From Inquilinus ginsengisoli_A (GTDB taxonomy: Bacteria > Pseudomonadota > Alphaproteobacteria > DSM-16000 > Inquilinaceae): a DNA stretch of 64,000 nt. Made by a program: the position numbers and the translations under genes. Below the pieces are notes generated by a model that was not told the DNA's origin, searched no databases, and was given only the letters and a program-made list of their open reading frames with translations. This document shows, piece after piece, positions 17,581-26,978 of the stretch (positions are counted from its first letter, which is position 1; every line of letters begins with the position of its first letter). Location of the stretch: NCBI RefSeq assembly GCF_031453975.1, contig NZ_JAVDPW010000019.1:1-64000 (forward strand). Direction: 5' to 3'.

Positions 17581-18663
17581 ATGGCGTTCCTGGACATCGC
17601 CGGCATCGCCAAGAGCTTCGGCAAGAGCCGTATCCTCGACGGCCTCGACCTCTCGGTCGGGAAGGGCGAATTCACCGTCGTGTTCGGCCCGTCCGGCGCC
17701 GGCAAGACCGTGCTGCTGCGGCTGATTGCCGGCATCCTGCAGCCGGAGGCGGGCGACATCCGCATCGGCGGCACCTCGATCCTGAGCCAGGGGCCGGAGG
17801 CGCGGGATGTCGGCATGGCGTTCCAGAACTTCGCGCTGTACCCGCACATGCCGGCCTTCGAGAACATCGCCAGCCCGCTGCGGGCGCGGCGGACGACGGA
17901 GCCGGAGATCCGGCGCCGCGTCCACGAGGTTGCCGAGCTGCTGCGCATCGACCATGTGCTGGACCATCTGCCCAAGCAGCTGTCGAACGGGCAGAAGCAG
18001 CGCACCGCCTTGGCCCGCAGCCTGGTGTGTTCGCCCTCGGTCATCCTGCTCGACGACCCGCTGCGCAATGTCGACGCCAAGATCCGCTACGAGATGCGGC
18101 AGGAGTTGCCGCGCCTGCTGCGCGCGGTCGGCGCCACCGTCCTCTACGTCACCCAGGACTACAAGGAGGCGATGGCGCTGGGCGACCGGGTCGGCGTGCT
18201 GCTGGACGGCCGCTTCCGCCAGATCGACACCCCCGCCGGCATCTATGGCGCGCCCGACGACACCCGCATCGCCCGGCTGTTCGGCGACCCGCCGATCAAC
18301 CTGATCGAGACGGCGGCACGGGATGGCCGCATCACCATCGCCGGCACCGCCTTCCCGGCCCCGGCCGCGGCACCCGCCGGAAAGCCCTATCTGGTCGGGC
18401 TGCGGCCGGAGGATGTCGAGGTCCGATTCGAACCGGCGGAGGATGCGGTGCCGGTCGACCTGGAGGCGGTGACGCCCCTGAACGTCCGCACCGTGATGCT
18501 GCTGCGCGCCGCCGACGGCACCGAGATCCTGGCCAGCCGGCCGGAGGACCAGGGCGACGACCCGGGCCGCGGCCGGCGCCGCGCCTGGGCCCGGCTGGAT
18601 CTGGGCCGCGCCCTGTATTTCGACCGCGACACCGGCGCCCGCCTGCCGGCCGCGACGGCCTGA
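17581..18663 (+). CDS. ABC transporter ATPase, degenerate subunit A (MalK/UgpC-like)
   Basis: A 360-residue ATPase with MalK-type layout: nucleotide-binding domain 1-235 and a C-terminal TOBE/OB regulatory domain. Walker A is GPSGAGKT (36-43) and the Q-loop Q82 is intact. Three key positions are altered. The signature is LSNGQ (134-138) instead of LSGGQ. The catalytic glutamate after Walker B is aspartate (LLDDP, D159). The switch histidine is glutamine (VTQDY, Q192). In MalK the matching residues are E159 and H192. The subunit is therefore expected to bind ATP but hydrolyse it poorly, and to work as a heterodimer with the next gene product, 9 bases downstream. Confidence 0.87.
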   Translation: MAFLDIAGIAKSFGKSRILDGLDLSVGKGEFTVVFGPSGAGKTVLLRLIAGILQPEAGDIRIGGTSILSQGPEARDVGMAFQNFALYPHMPAFENIASPLRARRTTEPEIRRRVHEVAELLRIDHVLDHLPKQLSNGQKQRTALARSLVCSPSVILLDDPLRNVDAKIRYEMRQELPRLLRAVGATVLYVTQDYKEAMALGDRVGVLLDGRFRQIDTPAGIYGAPDDTRIARLFGDPPINLIETAARDGRITIAGTAFPAPAAAPAGKPYLVGLRPEDVEVRFEPAEDAVPVDLEAVTPLNVRTVMLLRAADGTEILASRPEDQGDDPGRGRRRAWARLDLGRALYFDRDTGARLPAATA

Positions 18664-18672
18664 GGAGCAGAG

Positions 18673-19821
18673 ATGGCCACCCTGACGCTCGACGCCGTCT
18701 CCAAGATCTACGGCCCCCGCCTGTCCCACCCGGTCCGTGCGGTCGACACCGTGTCGCTGGCGCTGCGCGACGGCGAGCTGGTCGGGCTGCTCGGCTCCTC
18801 CGGCTGCGGCAAGACCTCGACCCTGCGCATGATCGCGGGCTTCGAGAGCGTGTCGGAGGGCACCATCCGGATCGGCGACCGCATCATCAACACGCTGCGC
18901 CCGGCCGAACGCAACGTCGCCATGGCGTTCGAGGGTTATGCCCTGTACCCGCCGCTGACGGTGCGCGACAACATCGCCTTCAGCCTGCTGCGCGACCGCA
19001 TCCCGAAGGCCGAGGTTCAGCAGCGGGTGGCCCATGTCGCGGCGCTGCTGGAGATCGGCGACATCCTGGACCGCTATCCCCAGGCGATCTCCGGCGGCCA
19101 GCAGCAGCGCGTCAGCCTGGCCCGCGCCCTGGTGCGGCGGGCCCAGCTGTCCCTGCTGGACGAGCCGATGTCCCAGCTGGAACCGCAGCTGCGCGCCGTG
19201 CTACGGGCGCGGATCAAGGACTATCTGATCGAGCACAGGATGACGACCGTCTTCGTGACCCATGACCAGACCGAGGCGCTGGCGCTGGCCGACCGGATCG
19301 CGGTGATGGAGGGCGGGCGGCTGCAGCAATTCGCCTCGCCCACCGACCTGAAGCGGCGCCCGGCCAACTTCTTCGTCGCCTCCTTCATCGGCGAGCCGCC
19401 GATGAACCTGTTCCCGGCAAAAATGGTGCGGGAGAATGGCGGCCTGGCCGTCGAGGTCCTGGGCGAGGACGGCACGCCGGGCTTCCGCCTGCCCTGGCCG
19501 CATGCCGGGCGCGACCTGGCCGAGGGCCGCACCGTCCATCTCGGCATCCGTGCCCATGAGATCCGGCTCGGTGCGCCACGGCCGGGCGAGACCGCGCTGG
19601 ACGGCGTGGTCGTGGCCAACCAGTGGCTGGGCGACCAGAGCCACATCGCCCTGGCGGTGGCCGGGGTGCGGCTGACCATCGTCACCGACCGGGCGCTGGC
19701 CGCCCCTGTGGACACAAGACTGGCCTTGGCCCTGCCGGAGACCGCCCTGCACCTGTTCGACGGCGACAGCGGCCTGGCCATCGCCCATGGCGGCCGGCCG
19801 GCGGTGGCGGCAGCGGCATGA
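18673..19821 (+). CDS. ABC transporter ATPase, subunit B (MalK/UgpC-like) with altered Q-loop
   Basis: A 382-residue MalK-type ATPase with TOBE domain. Walker A GSSGCGKT (41-48), signature ISGGQ (139-143), Walker B with catalytic glutamate (LLDEP, E164) and switch histidine (VTHDQ, H197) are intact. The Q-loop glutamine is replaced by glutamate (MAFEGYALYPP, E87) and the D-loop reads SQLE where SALD is usual. Its defects are complementary to those of the preceding ATPase, which suggests an asymmetric heterodimer with one canonical catalytic site. The stop codon overlaps the kinase start by four bases (ATGA). Confidence 0.87.
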   Translation: MATLTLDAVSKIYGPRLSHPVRAVDTVSLALRDGELVGLLGSSGCGKTSTLRMIAGFESVSEGTIRIGDRIINTLRPAERNVAMAFEGYALYPPLTVRDNIAFSLLRDRIPKAEVQQRVAHVAALLEIGDILDRYPQAISGGQQQRVSLARALVRRAQLSLLDEPMSQLEPQLRAVLRARIKDYLIEHRMTTVFVTHDQTEALALADRIAVMEGGRLQQFASPTDLKRRPANFFVASFIGEPPMNLFPAKMVRENGGLAVEVLGEDGTPGFRLPWPHAGRDLAEGRTVHLGIRAHEIRLGAPRPGETALDGVVVANQWLGDQSHIALAVAGVRLTIVTDRALAAPVDTRLALALPETALHLFDGDSGLAIAHGGRPAVAAAA

Positions 19822-21389
19822 GCGGTGCGATGACCAAGGACGTCCTGATCGGCCTCGATTCCGGGACCTCGGTGGTCAAGGCGGTGGCCTTCGACCTCGA
19901 TGGCACCCAGATCGAGCATGTGATGCGGCCGAACGCGACCATCCCGGTCGACGGCAGCGGCCGCGAGCAGGAATTCGGCCGCACCTGGGACGACGCCGCA
20001 GCGGTGCTGCGCGAGATGGCGGCGAAGCTGGGCGCGCGCGGCCTGCGCGTCGCCGGCGTCGCCGTCACCGGCCAGGGCGACGGCACCTGGCTGATCGACC
20101 GCGACGGCGAGCCGATCGGCCGCGGCATGCTGTGGCATGACGGACGGTCCGGCCCGATCGTGGCGGAGCTGCACCGCAACGGCACGGCCAAGGCGGTGCA
20201 GCGCATCACCGGCACCATGCTGAACATGTCGCACCAGACCGGCCAGCTGCTGTGGCTGAAGCGGCACCGGCCGGAGGCGCTGGCGCGCGCTGCCACCGCG
20301 TTCCATTGCAAGGACTGGCTGTATTTCCGCCTGACCGGCGAGCGGGCGACCGACATCGCCGAGGGCACCTTCACCTTCGGCGACTACCGCACCCGGCGCT
20401 ACGACCCCGACGTGCTGGAGCTGTTCGGCCTGCAGGACGAGGCCCGGCTGCTGCCGCCGATGGTGGATGGCGTGAAGGAGCATTCAGCCCTGACCCCTGC
20501 GGCCGCGGCGGCCACCGGCCTGCCCGCCGGTACGCCCGTGGTGTTGTGCCCGGTCGACCTGCTGTGCGCCGCGCTGGGCGCCGGGCTGTACGACCCCGAG
20601 GGCCGCGCCGGCTTCACCGTGCTGGGGTCGACCGGCGCGCATATGCGGCTGGTGTTCGGGGCCGACCGGGTGACGCTGGGCGAGGAGGTCGGCTACACCA
20701 TGCCGTTCATCGTCCCCGGCAGCTATGTCTCCATGGTCTCGAACATGGCGGCGACGCTGAACATCGACTGGCTGTGCGGCGTGATCGAGGAGGTGGCCGA
20801 GGCCGCCGGGGCAACGCTGCCGTCGCGTTCGGCCCTGATCGGCCTGCTGGACGGCAAGGCCGCGGCGGCAGCGCCGGGGCGCCTGCTGTACCACCCCTTC
20901 ATCGCCGAGGCGGGGGAGCGCGGGCCCTTCGTCGACAGCGCCGCCCGCGCCGCGATCATCGGCCTGTCCGGCACCGCCGGGGTCGGCGACCTGATGCGGG
21001 CGATCTATGAGAGCCTGGGCTTCGCCACCCGCGACTGCTACGAGGCGATCGGCGGCACCCCGGCCGAGATCCGCATGGCCGGCGGCGCCGCCCGCAGCGC
21101 CACCTGCCGCGGCATCGTCGCCGCTGCCGCCGATGCGCCGATCCGCCTGGTGAAGCGCGAGGAGGTCGGAGCCGCAGGGGCTGCCATGGTGGCGGCGCTG
21201 TCCCTGGGCATCCTGCCCGACATCGACGCCGCCTGCGCCCGCTGGGTGTCGCCGCTGCTGGCCGAGGCCGAGCCGCCCGACCCGGCGCTGGTCGCGCGCT
21301 ATGACCGCCTGTTCCCCCAGTACCGCGCCAGCTATCGCAGCCTGCGCCCGGTGTGGCATGCCCTGGAAGACCTGAGGACCGAAGGATGA
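19818..21389 (+). CDS. FGGY-family polyol kinase, erythritol-kinase (EryA)-like
   Basis: A 523-residue FGGY carbohydrate kinase. The N-terminal phosphate-binding loop VLIGLDSGTSVVKAVAFDLD and the segment VAVTGQGDGTWLIDRDGEPI resemble erythritol kinases more than glycerol or xylulose kinases. The second domain has the GSTGAHM turn and AGGAARSATCRGIVA adenosine site. It would phosphorylate the imported polyol or ketose at a terminal hydroxyl. The start ATG 19818 overlaps the ATPase stop; a second ATG at 19830 is possible. The exact substrate (tetritol or pentitol) is inference. Confidence 0.8.
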   Translation: MSGAMTKDVLIGLDSGTSVVKAVAFDLDGTQIEHVMRPNATIPVDGSGREQEFGRTWDDAAAVLREMAAKLGARGLRVAGVAVTGQGDGTWLIDRDGEPIGRGMLWHDGRSGPIVAELHRNGTAKAVQRITGTMLNMSHQTGQLLWLKRHRPEALARAATAFHCKDWLYFRLTGERATDIAEGTFTFGDYRTRRYDPDVLELFGLQDEARLLPPMVDGVKEHSALTPAAAAATGLPAGTPVVLCPVDLLCAALGAGLYDPEGRAGFTVLGSTGAHMRLVFGADRVTLGEEVGYTMPFIVPGSYVSMVSNMAATLNIDWLCGVIEEVAEAAGATLPSRSALIGLLDGKAAAAAPGRLLYHPFIAEAGERGPFVDSAARAAIIGLSGTAGVGDLMRAIYESLGFATRDCYEAIGGTPAEIRMAGGAARSATCRGIVAAAADAPIRLVKREEVGAAGAAMVAALSLGILPDIDAACARWVSPLLAEAEPPDPALVARYDRLFPQYRASYRSLRPVWHALEDLRTEG

Positions 21390-22426
21390 CCCGACGCCGC
21401 GTTGCCGTGATCGGCGACCGCTTCATGCTGCCCCGCCTGTTCGTGGAGGCGCTGGAGGCCATCCCGGCCGAGCTCGACATCCGGACGCTGGAGCAGCCCT
21501 GGCCGGACGAGCCCATGGTGCACGGCTATGCCGGCACCGGCCTGGATGGGCTGAAGGAGTTCATGGGCGACCCGGACGAGATCGTCGGTTTCATCGGCGA
21601 TGCCGAGATTCTGGTCACCCATCTGGCGCCGATCTCGGCCGGCATGCTGGACCAGTTGACGGACTTGAAGCTGGTCGGCGTCAGCCGCGGCGGGCCGGTC
21701 AACATCGACATGAAGGCGGCCAGGGCGCGCGGCGTGAAGGTGGTGAACGCCCCCGGCCGCAACGCCAGTGCGGTGGCCGAATTCACCATCGGCGCCATCC
21801 TGGCCGAGACCCGGATGATCACCCGCGGCCACACCGCCCTGTCGCAGGGCAACTGGCGCGGCGACCTGTACCGGGCCGACATCACCGGCCGCGAGCTGTC
21901 GGAGATGACGGTCGGCGTGATCGGCTACGGCCATGTCGGCACCAAGGTGGTGCGCCTCTTGAAGGCCTTCGGCTGCCGCATCCTGGTCACCGACCCCTAT
22001 GTCCAGCTCGACCCCGCCGACAGCGCCGACGGCGTGCAGCAGGTGGCGCTGGAGACCCTGCTGGCCGAAAGCGACGTGGTCACGCTGCACCCCCGTGTCA
22101 CCGCCGAGACCACCGGCATGATCGGCGCCGAGGCCTTCGCGGCAATGAAGGACGGCGCCATCTTCGTCAACACCGCCCGCGGCCCGCTGGTCGATTACGA
22201 CGCCCTGTACGACGCCCTGGTCTCCGGCAAGCTGCGCGGCGCCATGCTGGAGACCTTCGCGGTCGAGCCGCCGCCGAAGGACTGGCCGCTCTTGAAGCTG
22301 CCCAACGTCACCCTGACCCCGCACATCGCCGGCGCCTCGGTGAAGACCGTCACCCATGCCGCCGGGCAGATCGCCGAGGATGTCAGGCGCTATCTCGCCG
22401 GCGAACCCCTGCTCCGCCTCTGCTGA
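21386..22426 (+). CDS. D-isomer-specific 2-hydroxyacid dehydrogenase
   Basis: A 346-residue NAD-dependent dehydrogenase. The Rossmann motif is VGVIGYGHVGTKVV (about 181-194), the active-site arginine lies in VNTARGPLVDYDAL, and the catalytic histidine in LTPHIAGAS. This is the phosphoglycerate/glyoxylate/hydroxypyruvate dehydrogenase family. The 30-residue N-terminal extension relative to short members (EQPWPDEPMVHGYAGTGLDG) is seen in a subgroup found in sugar operons. It starts at ATG 21386, overlapping the kinase stop. It may reduce or oxidise a glyceraldehyde- or glycolate-level product of the aldolases; substrate unknown. Confidence 0.82.
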   Translation: MTRRRVAVIGDRFMLPRLFVEALEAIPAELDIRTLEQPWPDEPMVHGYAGTGLDGLKEFMGDPDEIVGFIGDAEILVTHLAPISAGMLDQLTDLKLVGVSRGGPVNIDMKAARARGVKVVNAPGRNASAVAEFTIGAILAETRMITRGHTALSQGNWRGDLYRADITGRELSEMTVGVIGYGHVGTKVVRLLKAFGCRILVTDPYVQLDPADSADGVQQVALETLLAESDVVTLHPRVTAETTGMIGAEAFAAMKDGAIFVNTARGPLVDYDALYDALVSGKLRGAMLETFAVEPPPKDWPLLKLPNVTLTPHIAGASVKTVTHAAGQIAEDVRRYLAGEPLLRLC

Positions 22427-22448
22427 CCTTTTTCCAGGAACCGCATCC

Positions 22449-23105
22449 ATGTCCAAAGAACTCAAGCTGCGCACCCAGATTGTCGAAGCCTGCCGGCAGA
22501 TGAACGCCAACGGGCTGAACCAGGGCACCTCCGGCAACATCAGCGCCCGCTGGGGCGACGGCATCCTGGTGACCCCGACCGGCGTGCCCTATGACGAGAT
22601 GACGCCGGACGACATCATCGCCATGAAGCTGGACGGCAGCTGGAAGCATGGCGACCACCGCCCGTCCTCGGAATGGCGTTTCCACCTCGACATCCACCGC
22701 AGCAAGCCGGAGGTGAATGCCATCGTCCACTGCCACCCGATGTATTCGACCATCCTGGCGATCCGCAATGTCGGGATCCCGGCGCTGCACTACATGATCG
22801 CGGCCGCCGGCGGCCCTTCCATCCCCTGCGCACCCTATGCCACCTACGGCACGCCGGAGCTGTCGGAGCATGCGATCGCCGCGTTGAAGGACCGCACCGC
22901 CTGCCTGCTGGCCAATCACGGCATGATCGCCACCGGCTCGGCCCTGGGCAAGGCGATGTGGCTGGCGGTCGAGGTCGAGACCCTGGCCAAGCAGTATGTC
23001 TATGCCCTGATGCTGGGTGGCCCGGTGTGCCTGCCGGATGAGGAAATCGACCGGGTGATCGAGAAGTTTAGGGATTACGGCCCGCGCCCGAAGCAGGCGG
23101 CCTGA
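22449..23105 (+). CDS. class II aldolase, L-fuculose-phosphate aldolase-like
   Basis: A 218-residue zinc aldolase of the FucA/AraD family. The phosphate-binding GTSGNISAR (26-34), catalytic glutamate in PSSEWRFH (E75), zinc histidines HCH (H94, H96) and LANHGM (H157) are all present, so it should be active. FucA-type enzymes cleave ketose 1-phosphates into dihydroxyacetone phosphate and an aldehyde. In this operon the donor would be the product of the FGGY kinase and the GlpD-like dehydrogenase. OtnC-type tetronate-phosphate decarboxylases belong to the same superfamily and cannot be excluded. Confidence 0.85.
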   Translation: MSKELKLRTQIVEACRQMNANGLNQGTSGNISARWGDGILVTPTGVPYDEMTPDDIIAMKLDGSWKHGDHRPSSEWRFHLDIHRSKPEVNAIVHCHPMYSTILAIRNVGIPALHYMIAAAGGPSIPCAPYATYGTPELSEHAIAALKDRTACLLANHGMIATGSALGKAMWLAVEVETLAKQYVYALMLGGPVCLPDEEIDRVIEKFRDYGPRPKQAA

Positions 23106-23111
23106 GCGGCG

Positions 23112-24644
23112 ATGGCGTCTGGGGCGGAGCAGGAGAACGGGGCCGTCGTCGACCTGCTGGTGGTCGGCGGCGGCGTCAACGGTGCCGGCATCGCCCGCGA
23201 TGCGGTGGGGCGCGGCCTGTCGGTGCTGCTGTGCGAGAAGGGCGACCTGGCCGAAGGCACGTCGAGCCGCAGCGGCAAGCTGGTGCATGGCGGCTTGCGC
23301 TATCTCGAATATTACGAGTTCCGCCTGGTGCGCGAGGCGCTGATCGAGCGCGAGGTGCTGCTGGCCGCCGCGCCGCATATCATCTGGCCGATGCGCTTCG
23401 TGCTGCCGCATGACCGCGGCCTGCGTCCCGCCTGGCTGCTGCGGCTGGGGCTGTTCCTGTACGACCATCTCGGCGGCCGCAAGCGGCTGCCGCCCAGCCG
23501 CGGCCTGAACTTGCGCCGCGACCCGGAGGGGCGGCCGCTGCAGGACCGCTTCTCCAGGGGCTTCGAATATTCCGACTGCTGGGTCGACGATGCCCGGCTG
23601 GTGGTGCTGAACGCGCTGGGCGCGGCCGAGCGCGGCGCCCGGATCCTGACCCGCACCGAATGCGTGTCGCTGCGCCGGCAGGGCGGGCTGTGGCACGCCG
23701 TGCTGCGCGGGGCGGACGGCGCCGAACGGCGGGTCACCGCCCGCGCCGTGGCCAACGCCGCCGGTCCCTGGGTCGACCGGGTGCTGACCGGCACGGCCGG
23801 GCTGACCTCCAGCAAGAAGATCCGGCTGGTGCGCGGCAGCCACATCGTGGTGCCGAAATTCTATGACGGGCCGCAGGCCTATCTCGTGCAGAACACCGAC
23901 AAGCGGGTGATCTTCATCAACCCCTATGAAGGCGGGCACCTGCTGATCGGCACCACCGACATCCCGCAATCCGGCGACCCCGACCGGGTGGCGGTGGACC
24001 CGCAGGAGATCGCCTATCTCTGCGGCGTGGTGAACCGCGCGTTCCAGCGCCAGATCGGCCCCGCCGACGTGGTGCATGCCTTCGCCGGCGTGCGGCCGCT
24101 GTTCGACGACGATGCCGCCAACCCGTCGGCCGTCACCCGCGACTATGTCTTCGATGTCGATGCCGAGGGCGGCGAGGCGCCGATCCTGTCGGTGTTCGGC
24201 GGCAAGATCACCACCTTCCGCAAGCTGGCCGAGCACGCGCTGGACCGGCTGCGCCCATTCTTCCCGGCGATGGGCCCGGCCTGGACCGCGACGGCCGCCC
24301 TGCCCGGCGGCGACATGCCGGATTTCGACCGTTGGCTGGCCGGGTTCCGCCAGCGCCATCCGTGGCTGCCGGAGGATCTGGCGCTGCATTACGGCCGGCT
24401 GTACGGCACCCGGGCCGATGCATTGCTGGACGGGGCCGGCGCGGTCGCTGATCTCGGCCGGCATTTCGGCGGCACGCTGTATGAGCGCGAGGCCGTTTGG
24501 CTGCGGGCTCAGGAATGGGCTGAGGGGGCGGAGGACATCCTGTGGCGGCGCACCAAACACGGGCTGCATCTGTCGCCGGACGAGACCGCGGCGTTCACCG
24601 AGTGGCTGGAGGCAGCCCCGGCCGCCCGGGCGGTGGGGCAGTGA
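23112..24644 (+). CDS. FAD-dependent glycerol-3-phosphate / polyol-phosphate dehydrogenase (GlpD/EryB-like)
   Basis: A 510-residue flavoprotein. The FAD-binding motif DLLVVGGGVNGAGIARDAVG opens the protein and the GlpD fingerprint TSSRSGKLVHGGLRYLE follows at about 53-70; the C-terminal alpha domain with WLRAQEWAEGAEDILWRRTK completes the family. GlpD enzymes pass electrons to quinone at the inner membrane. In erythritol loci the same family (EryB) oxidises erythritol phosphate, so the neighbours (EryA-like kinase, SorC regulator) favour a polyol-phosphate substrate over glycerol 3-phosphate. It follows the aldolase by 6 bases. Confidence 0.85.
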   Translation: MASGAEQENGAVVDLLVVGGGVNGAGIARDAVGRGLSVLLCEKGDLAEGTSSRSGKLVHGGLRYLEYYEFRLVREALIEREVLLAAAPHIIWPMRFVLPHDRGLRPAWLLRLGLFLYDHLGGRKRLPPSRGLNLRRDPEGRPLQDRFSRGFEYSDCWVDDARLVVLNALGAAERGARILTRTECVSLRRQGGLWHAVLRGADGAERRVTARAVANAAGPWVDRVLTGTAGLTSSKKIRLVRGSHIVVPKFYDGPQAYLVQNTDKRVIFINPYEGGHLLIGTTDIPQSGDPDRVAVDPQEIAYLCGVVNRAFQRQIGPADVVHAFAGVRPLFDDDAANPSAVTRDYVFDVDAEGGEAPILSVFGGKITTFRKLAEHALDRLRPFFPAMGPAWTATAALPGGDMPDFDRWLAGFRQRHPWLPEDLALHYGRLYGTRADALLDGAGAVADLGRHFGGTLYEREAVWLRAQEWAEGAEDILWRRTKHGLHLSPDETAAFTEWLEAAPAARAVGQ

Positions 24645-24678
24645 TCAGCCATTCCCCCCATCCAGCAGGCCCCCGCCC

Positions 24679-25710
24679 ATGACCCTCGACCCCGAATTCC
24701 GCGCGCTGCGGACCCTCTCCGCCAAACTCGGCCGCGATCCGGACCGGGTGCAGGCCGCCGGCGGCAACACCTCGCTCAAGCGCGACGGGGTGATGTGGAT
24801 TAAGGCCTCCGGCACCTGGCTGGCCGCGGCCGAGGATGAGGACATCCTGGTGCCGGTGCGGCTGGACCCGCTGCTGCAGGCGATGCGCGACGGCGACCCC
24901 GGCGCCGAGACGGCGCGGGATTTCGTGCTGGCGGAACACAACCCGCGCGGGCTGCGACCGTCGATCGAGACCACAGTGCATGCGGTGCTGCCCTTCGCCG
25001 TGGTGCTGCATGTCCATTGCGTGTCGACCATCGCCCTGGCCCTGCGCGCCGACGCCGAACTGCGGCTGGCCGAGCGGCTGGACGGCATCGACTGGGCCTT
25101 CGTGCCCTACTGCAAGCCGGGCCTGACCCTGTCGCACGCCATCGCGGCGCAGCTGCGGCCCGGCACCAATGTCGTGGTGCTGGGCAATCACGGGCTGGTG
25201 GTGGCGGCGGACGACGTGGCCGCCGCCGGCGCGCTGCTGGACCGGGTCTGCGCCGCCCTCGCCCTACCCCGCCGCTCCGCGCCTCCGCCGCAGCTGGCGG
25301 CGCTGAGCAGCTTCATCCAGGGCACCGCCTACCGCCTGCCGCAGGACCCGGTCGCGCACGATGCCGCGACCGACCGGGACAGCCTGGCCCTGGCGACGGC
25401 CGGCGCCTTCTATCCCGACCATGTCATCTTCCTCGGCGCCGCCATCGCGGTCGCCGAGACGCCGGCCGCGCTGGCGGCGCTGGACCGGCGCGACCGCCCC
25501 CCGGCGATCGTGGCGGTGCCCGGCCGCGGCGTGCTGCTGCACCAGGGCGTGCTGCGCGGGGCGGATGAGATGGCGCGCTGCCTGGCCGATGTCGCCGGAC
25601 GGGTGCCGGCGAATGCCCCCACCCTTCCCTTCTCCCCCGCCCAGGTCGATGAGTTGACCAACTGGGATGCGGAGAAGTATCGACAGTCGTTGAGCCGGCG
25701 GGAGACGTGA
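24679..25710 (+). CDS. second class II aldolase/adducin-family protein (RhaD-like N-domain)
   Basis: A 343-residue protein. The first 240 residues are a class II aldolase domain: AAGGNTSLK (26-34), IKASGTWL, E97 in PSIETTVH, HVH (H111, H113) and LGNHGLVVA (H171). It resembles the aldolase half of the bifunctional rhamnulose-phosphate aldolase/dehydrogenase group, but the SDR half is missing. The last 100 residues contain another repeated alpha/beta segment ending in NWDAEKYRQSL, as seen in that group. Two different class II aldolases in one operon suggest two cleavage or epimerase-like steps. The function is unassigned. Confidence 0.78.
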   Translation: MTLDPEFRALRTLSAKLGRDPDRVQAAGGNTSLKRDGVMWIKASGTWLAAAEDEDILVPVRLDPLLQAMRDGDPGAETARDFVLAEHNPRGLRPSIETTVHAVLPFAVVLHVHCVSTIALALRADAELRLAERLDGIDWAFVPYCKPGLTLSHAIAAQLRPGTNVVVLGNHGLVVAADDVAAAGALLDRVCAALALPRRSAPPPQLAALSSFIQGTAYRLPQDPVAHDAATDRDSLALATAGAFYPDHVIFLGAAIAVAETPAALAALDRRDRPPAIVAVPGRGVLLHQGVLRGADEMARCLADVAGRVPANAPTLPFSPAQVDELTNWDAEKYRQSLSRRET

Positions 25711-25712
25711 CC

Positions 25713-26978
25713 ATGGCGGAGACGGCACGCGCGATCGGTATCGATGTCGGCACCTCCGGCGTGCGGGCGGTGGCGGTGGATGCCGCGGGGCGCCCCGTCG
25801 GCCGCGGCAGCATGTCGACCGACAGCCCCGGCCTGGACCCGCGCGACCCGGAGCTGTGGTGGCTGGCCACGGTGGCGGCGCTGCGCCGGCTGGCGGCCGA
25901 GGCCGACCTGTCCGCGGTCGCGGCCGTGGCGGTCGACGGCACCTCCGGCACCGTGCTGGTCACCGACGCGGCGGGACGGCCGGTCGGGCCGGCGCTGATG
26001 TACAATGATTCCTGCCCGGACGAGGCGGTGCTGGCCGCGATCGACGCCGTGGCCCCCGCCGGCAGCGCCGCCCGCGGCCGCAGCTCCGCCCTCGCCCGCG
26101 CGCTGGTGCTGCTGCGCCGGCCCGGCGCAATGCGGGTGCTGCACCAGGCCGACTGGATCGCCGGCCGCCTGTCCGGCCGCTTCGACGCCACCGACGAGAA
26201 CAACGCGCTGAAGACCGGCTATGACCCGGTGGCGCGGCGCTGGCCGGACTGGATCTTCGGCCTCGGTGTCGCCCCCGGCGCGCTGCCAAGGGCGGTGGCG
26301 CCCGGCACCCCGACCGGCCGGGTCGGCGACGCCGCCATCGGCCTGGGCCTGCCTGCGGAGGCACTGGTCTGCGCCGGGACCACCGATGGCTGCGCCTCGT
26401 TCCTCGCCACCGGCGCCGATGCCGTCGGCGATGCGGTCACGGCGCTGGGGTCGACCCTGGTGATCAAATTATTGTCCGATCGATCGGTGAATTCTCTGGA
26501 CCACGGCGTCTACAGCCACCGCATGGGCGACCGCTGGCTGGTCGGCGGCGCCTCCAACAGCGGCGGGGCGGTGATCGCCCAGCTGTTCGGGCGCGACCGG
26601 CTGCCGGAGCTGACCGCGGCGCTGCGGCCGGACCGGCCGACCGGCCTGTCCTACTACCCTCTGCCCAAGCCGGGTGAGCGCTTCCCGGTGGCCGACCCAA
26701 ACCTGCCGCCGGTGCTGGAACCTAGACCGGCCGACGATGCCGTGTTCTTCCAGGGCGTGCTGGAGGGCATCGCCGCGATCGAGGCCCGCGCCTACCGCCT
26801 GCTGGTCGAACTGGGCGCCCCCGCCATGGCCTCGCTGCGCAGCGTCGGCGGCGGCGCCGCCAATGCCGGCTGGACCGAGATCCGCCGCCGGCAGCTGGGC
26901 GTGCCGTTCCTGCCGGCGCTGTCGGAGGACGCGGCCGAAGGCACCGCCCGGCTGGCCCTGGCCGGCGGAGCACAGTGA
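25713..26978 (+). CDS. FGGY-family kinase, D-ribulose-kinase-like
   Basis: A 421-residue FGGY kinase, about 100 residues shorter than glycerol kinase. It has AIGIDVGTSGVRAVAVDAAG at the N-terminus, VAVDGTSGTVLVTD, TALGSTLVIKLLSDRSVN and SVGGGAANAGWTEIRRRQL. The short length and the GSTLVIKLLS turn are features of the D-ribulose kinase group described in cyanobacteria and plants. ATG 25713 follows the aldolase stop by 2 bases. With the EryA-like kinase this gives two kinases for one pathway, perhaps one for a polyol and one for a free ketose. Confidence 0.78.
   Translation: MAETARAIGIDVGTSGVRAVAVDAAGRPVGRGSMSTDSPGLDPRDPELWWLATVAALRRLAAEADLSAVAAVAVDGTSGTVLVTDAAGRPVGPALMYNDSCPDEAVLAAIDAVAPAGSAARGRSSALARALVLLRRPGAMRVLHQADWIAGRLSGRFDATDENNALKTGYDPVARRWPDWIFGLGVAPGALPRAVAPGTPTGRVGDAAIGLGLPAEALVCAGTTDGCASFLATGADAVGDAVTALGSTLVIKLLSDRSVNSLDHGVYSHRMGDRWLVGGASNSGGAVIAQLFGRDRLPELTAALRPDRPTGLSYYPLPKPGERFPVADPNLPPVLEPRPADDAVFFQGVLEGIAAIEARAYRLLVELGAPAMASLRSVGGGAANAGWTEIRRRQLGVPFLPALSEDAAEGTARLALAGGAQ

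Noticed and set aside
13223..24644. GlpSTPQV-type glycerol uptake cluster with GlpD
   Set aside because: A GlpD-like gene and paired ATPases recall it, but the gene order, the absence of the small membrane protein, and the EryA-like kinase with two aldolases point to another polyol.
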